Part shown: one piece after another, positions 61,954-64,000 of the stretch | How the letters are laid out: each line of letters starts with the position of its first letter | Numbering within the stretch: position 1 is the stretch's first letter | Assembly (NCBI RefSeq): GCF_000732605.1 | Contig: NZ_JPME01000013.1 | Location: 62,001 to 126,000 of the forward strand | Reading direction: 5' to 3' | From: Lacrimispora celerecrescens | Lineage (GTDB): Bacteria > Bacillota > Clostridia > Lachnospirales > Lachnospiraceae | DNA: 64,000 nt | The notes under the pieces: generated by a model | The model's input: only the letters and a program-made list of their open reading frames with translations | Told to the model about the DNA's origin: nothing | Database searches by the model: none | Position numbers and translations under genes: made by a program

Positions 61954-62847
61954 CTATATGGCCGATGCATTTTCTTCCGCTTTTTTAAATAACTTACTTA
62001 CAATAAAGGTGAACAACAGGCATTCCACCACAATGAAAAAAGCCTGTGCGCTTCCATACCCATATAGGCCCCTACGGAATAAATTGTTGTACATCAGGGT
62101 TGCAGGTACTTCACTGGCATGGTTCGGACCGCCTCCGGTCATGACATAAATAAGATCAAAGGCCCTTAGAGAACCGGTAATGGAGAATATGACACAGGTC
62201 TTGATAACCGGAGCCAGGAGAGGCAGTGTAATCTTTGTATTCACCTGCCACTTACTGGCACCATCGATTTGAGCTGCCTCATAATAATCCTGGGAAATGG
62301 ATTTGATCCCAGCATAAAAAATCAGCATGTGGTAACCGATATACTGCCACACCGCAGGAATCAAAGTGGAAAGAAATGCGGTTTTGGGATTGGAAAGCCA
62401 GGAATAGCTGAAATCAGAGGCTCCCAGAGCGCGGATTAAATGGTTTAGAAGACCATATTCGCTGTTAAACATCTTCATCCAAAGCTGACCGATTACCATA
62501 CTGGAAATGACCACCGGCAAAAAGTAAACGGTGCGAAAGAACTTTTCTCCTTTTACCCCCCTAGCCAGAACCATCGCCAGTAAAAGGGAGATGGGAAGCT
62601 GAATGAGTAAGGAGGCACCCACTAAAAGAAAGGAATTTAAAACAGCCTTCACAAAGTGGCGGTCCTCCGCAAACAGCCTAATATAATTCACAAGTCCGAT
62701 GAACTTCATTTCCCCCATGCCATCGTACTGGAAAAGGCTGTAGGCTCCGGAAATAAAGAGGGGGATCATACTAAAGCTGATAAACAGGATGAGCGCAGGC
62801 AGCACAAAGCAGGCCACAAATCTCTTTTTCCCCAACATGTTATTCAT
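61954..62847 (-). CDS. Sugar ABC transporter permease (MalF type), second operon
   Basis: The 297-residue membrane protein has six predicted membrane segments, LFISFSMIPLFISGAYSLFQ at the start and the EAA loop YEAAQIDGASKWQVNTKITL. It pairs with the downstream MalG-type permease. A strong hairpin lies between it and the binding-protein gene. Confidence 0.92.
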   Translation of the reverse strand: MNNMLGKKRFVACFVLPALILFISFSMIPLFISGAYSLFQYDGMGEMKFIGLVNYIRLFAEDRHFVKAVLNSFLLVGASLLIQLPISLLLAMVLARGVKGEKFFRTVYFLPVVISSMVIGQLWMKMFNSEYGLLNHLIRALGASDFSYSWLSNPKTAFLSTLIPAVWQYIGYHMLIFYAGIKSISQDYYEAAQIDGASKWQVNTKITLPLLAPVIKTCVIFSITGSLRAFDLIYVMTGGGPNHASEVPATLMYNNLFRRGLYGYGSAQAFFIVVECLLFTFIVSKLFKKAEENASAI

Positions 62848-62877
62848 AATCAGTCTCCTCTACTTTGGGCAAAAAAT

Positions 62878-62907
62878 GGGTATCGCCCGGTTCTGTAAGC
62901 GATACCC
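62878..62907 (-). other. Intercistronic hairpin between binding-protein and permease genes
   Basis: GGGTATCGC/GCGATACCC, a 9-bp perfect stem that can be extended by GGCAAA/TTTGC pairing. On the minus strand it is followed by ATTTTTTGCCC, so it can act as an attenuating terminator that favours the binding protein over the permeases. Confidence 0.7.
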
Positions 62908-62920
62908 CCTTTGCTCTTAC

Positions 62921-64000
62921 TTACTTATTGATAGCTGCTTCATGTTCCTTTATAAATTCACCCGTATCGGCGCCTGGAGCGAACAGGGTCTGCACCTGTT
63001 CATTGTGAATGGTGGCCGGTTCTGCATCAAGAGAGGTATCCCATGCAAGGACTGAGGTCTTTCCTTGAAAAAGGAGATCCTTGATCTGTACGAAAAGAGG
63101 ATTTAAGCCCTTTTCATCTACCTCAGTTTTCCAGCCGCTGAAACCAGTGCCTGACTCATAAGCAGCTTCACCCATCTTCTCATTTATGTAGATTGCAAAT
63201 TTAGCAGCCTCATCCGGATTCTTCGTGCTCTTATTCACCCAGAAGGATTCTACGAATCCGCCGCAATAATCGGTTTCATTTCCTTTGCCGGTAATCATGG
63301 GGATTTTCATTGCCACCACATCCTCCGGATTGATGGTAACGGCTTTATCTGTATAAATGCCGTTTGCAAACCAGCTTCCCATAAGTCTCATGGCCGCCCT
63401 TCCGGTTCCAAAGGCTGCATTGGCATCATCATTGCCCTGTTCCAGAGGATTGGCTCCAAATGCGCCCATCTTGTATAATTCCTGGACCTTATCAGCCGCT
63501 TCTGCATAGCCTTCTCCTTCAAAGGGAGCCTGACCGGTAAGCATCTTGTTGATTCCCTCTGCCCCTACGGTTCTTAGTGCCAGCGCCTGATAGATAAATG
63601 CTGCATTCCAGCCATCTTTTGCGCCAGAAGCCAGAGGGGTTACCCCGTCAAGAGCCTTCAGCTTTTCAACTGCGGCTACCAGCTTGTCGTATGTATCGGG
63701 TAACTCTGCTCCTGCCTGATCAAATAATGCCTTATTGCAGTATAAGGTCATATACCAGGAAAAGGAAGGAAGAGAATAGGTTTTTCCATTGTATTCAAAA
63801 GCTGCCGTGGACCCCTCTAAAAGTTTTCCCCTGATCTCGTCTGTGAGATAGGAATCCAACGGAAGGAGTTTATCCGCATTGATCATCTTTCTTGCGGTCC
63901 CTGCCCCCCAGTAATAGAACACATCAATTCCCTTTGCATCTCCAGCAAACTCTGCGGAAATCTTAGTTTTATAAGCCTCCGTATCCAGGGTCTGCGTGTT
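62921..64000 (-). CDS. Sugar ABC transporter substrate-binding protein (N-terminus outside window)
   Basis: Family 1 extracellular solute-binding protein; 360 codons are visible and the frame stays open to base 64000, so the signal peptide is not seen. Recognisable segments are IDVFYYWGAGTARKMI, SFSWYMTLYCNKALFDQAG and KIPMITGKGNETDYCGGFVE. It would deliver a sugar, inferred to be a beta-glucoside or beta-glucan oligosaccharide from the phosphorylase gene, to the permeases downstream. Confidence 0.9.
   Translation of the reverse strand, partial: NTQTLDTEAYKTKISAEFAGDAKGIDVFYYWGAGTARKMINADKLLPLDSYLTDEIRGKLLEGSTAAFEYNGKTYSLPSFSWYMTLYCNKALFDQAGAELPDTYDKLVAAVEKLKALDGVTPLASGAKDGWNAAFIYQALALRTVGAEGINKMLTGQAPFEGEGYAEAADKVQELYKMGAFGANPLEQGNDDANAAFGTGRAAMRLMGSWFANGIYTDKAVTINPEDVVAMKIPMITGKGNETDYCGGFVESFWVNKSTKNPDEAAKFAIYINEKMGEAAYESGTGFSGWKTEVDEKGLNPLFVQIKDLLFQGKTSVLAWDTSLDAEPATIHNEQVQTLFAPGADTGEFIKEHEAAINK

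Overview
The window looks like a chromosomal segment of a spore-forming, Gram-positive member of the Clostridia, most likely Lachnospiraceae (a Lacrimispora/Clostridium saccharolyticum-type organism; the genus is a guess). Support: gpr, spoIIP and a GerMN lipoprotein; HrcA/CIRCE control of heat shock genes; strong Shine-Dalgarno sequences; TTGACA-N17-TATAAT-like promoters; and a gene order matching the classical Firmicutes cluster comEC-holA-rpsT-gpr-spoIIP-lepA-hemW-hrcA-grpE-dnaK-dnaJ-prmA-rsmE-mtaB. Nearly all genes lie on the minus strand.

Layout. 0-4.4 kb: ribonuclease J (frameshifted, cut by the left edge), Fur-family regulator, DUF1292, ruvX, ireB, mtaB. 4.4-10 kb: an HPr-like protein, thiI, a cysteine desulfurase, rsmE, prmA and a TauE/SafE permease. 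10-16 kb: a secreted cell-wall-binding protein and dnaJ-dnaK-grpE-hrcA under a CIRCE operator. 16-18 kb: two secreted 3D-domain proteins on the plus strand. 18-24.6 kb: hemW, lepA, a candidate type I toxin-antitoxin locus, spoIIP, gpr, rpsT. 24.7-35.5 kb: a LacI-controlled alpha-glucoside operon (lacI, ABC importer, GH65 phosphorylase fused to beta-phosphoglucomutase, GH63-like and GH13 hydrolases). 35.6-39.7 kb: a CPBP protease and a compact phage-derived lysis module (XRE repressor, ImmA-like protease, holin, 51-residue protein, amidase endolysin) without integrase or virion genes. 39.7-50.9 kb: AI-2E family permease, holA, comEC, GerMN lipoprotein, histidine kinase, DegV, ABC exporter, unknown protein. 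51-56 kb: gpmI, tpiA, pgk, gap. 56-64 kb: Na/Pi cotransporter and a second sugar operon (ABC importer plus a GH94/GH149/GH161-type phosphorylase), cut by the right edge.

Main points for a second look: (1) a candidate type I toxin-antitoxin pair at 21.07-21.42 kb, a 27-residue holin-like peptide with a convergent antisense RNA that has its own promoter and terminator; (2) the stand-alone repressor/protease/holin/endolysin module, possibly a damage-triggered lysis device; (3) an intergenic two-hairpin repeat family, with full copies upstream of thiI, dnaK, gpr (two in tandem) and pgk and a partial copy upstream of the cysteine desulfurase, all in the same orientation; (4) three disrupted reading frames (rnj, hemW, lacI), two of them at runs of exactly nine A where eight would restore the frame, plus an apparent AUA start for comEC; (5) two sugar-phosphorylase operons, one with a GH65-PGM fusion. 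The GH65 operon and lysis module sit between holA and rpsT, which are neighbours in many Firmicutes, so this part looks inserted.
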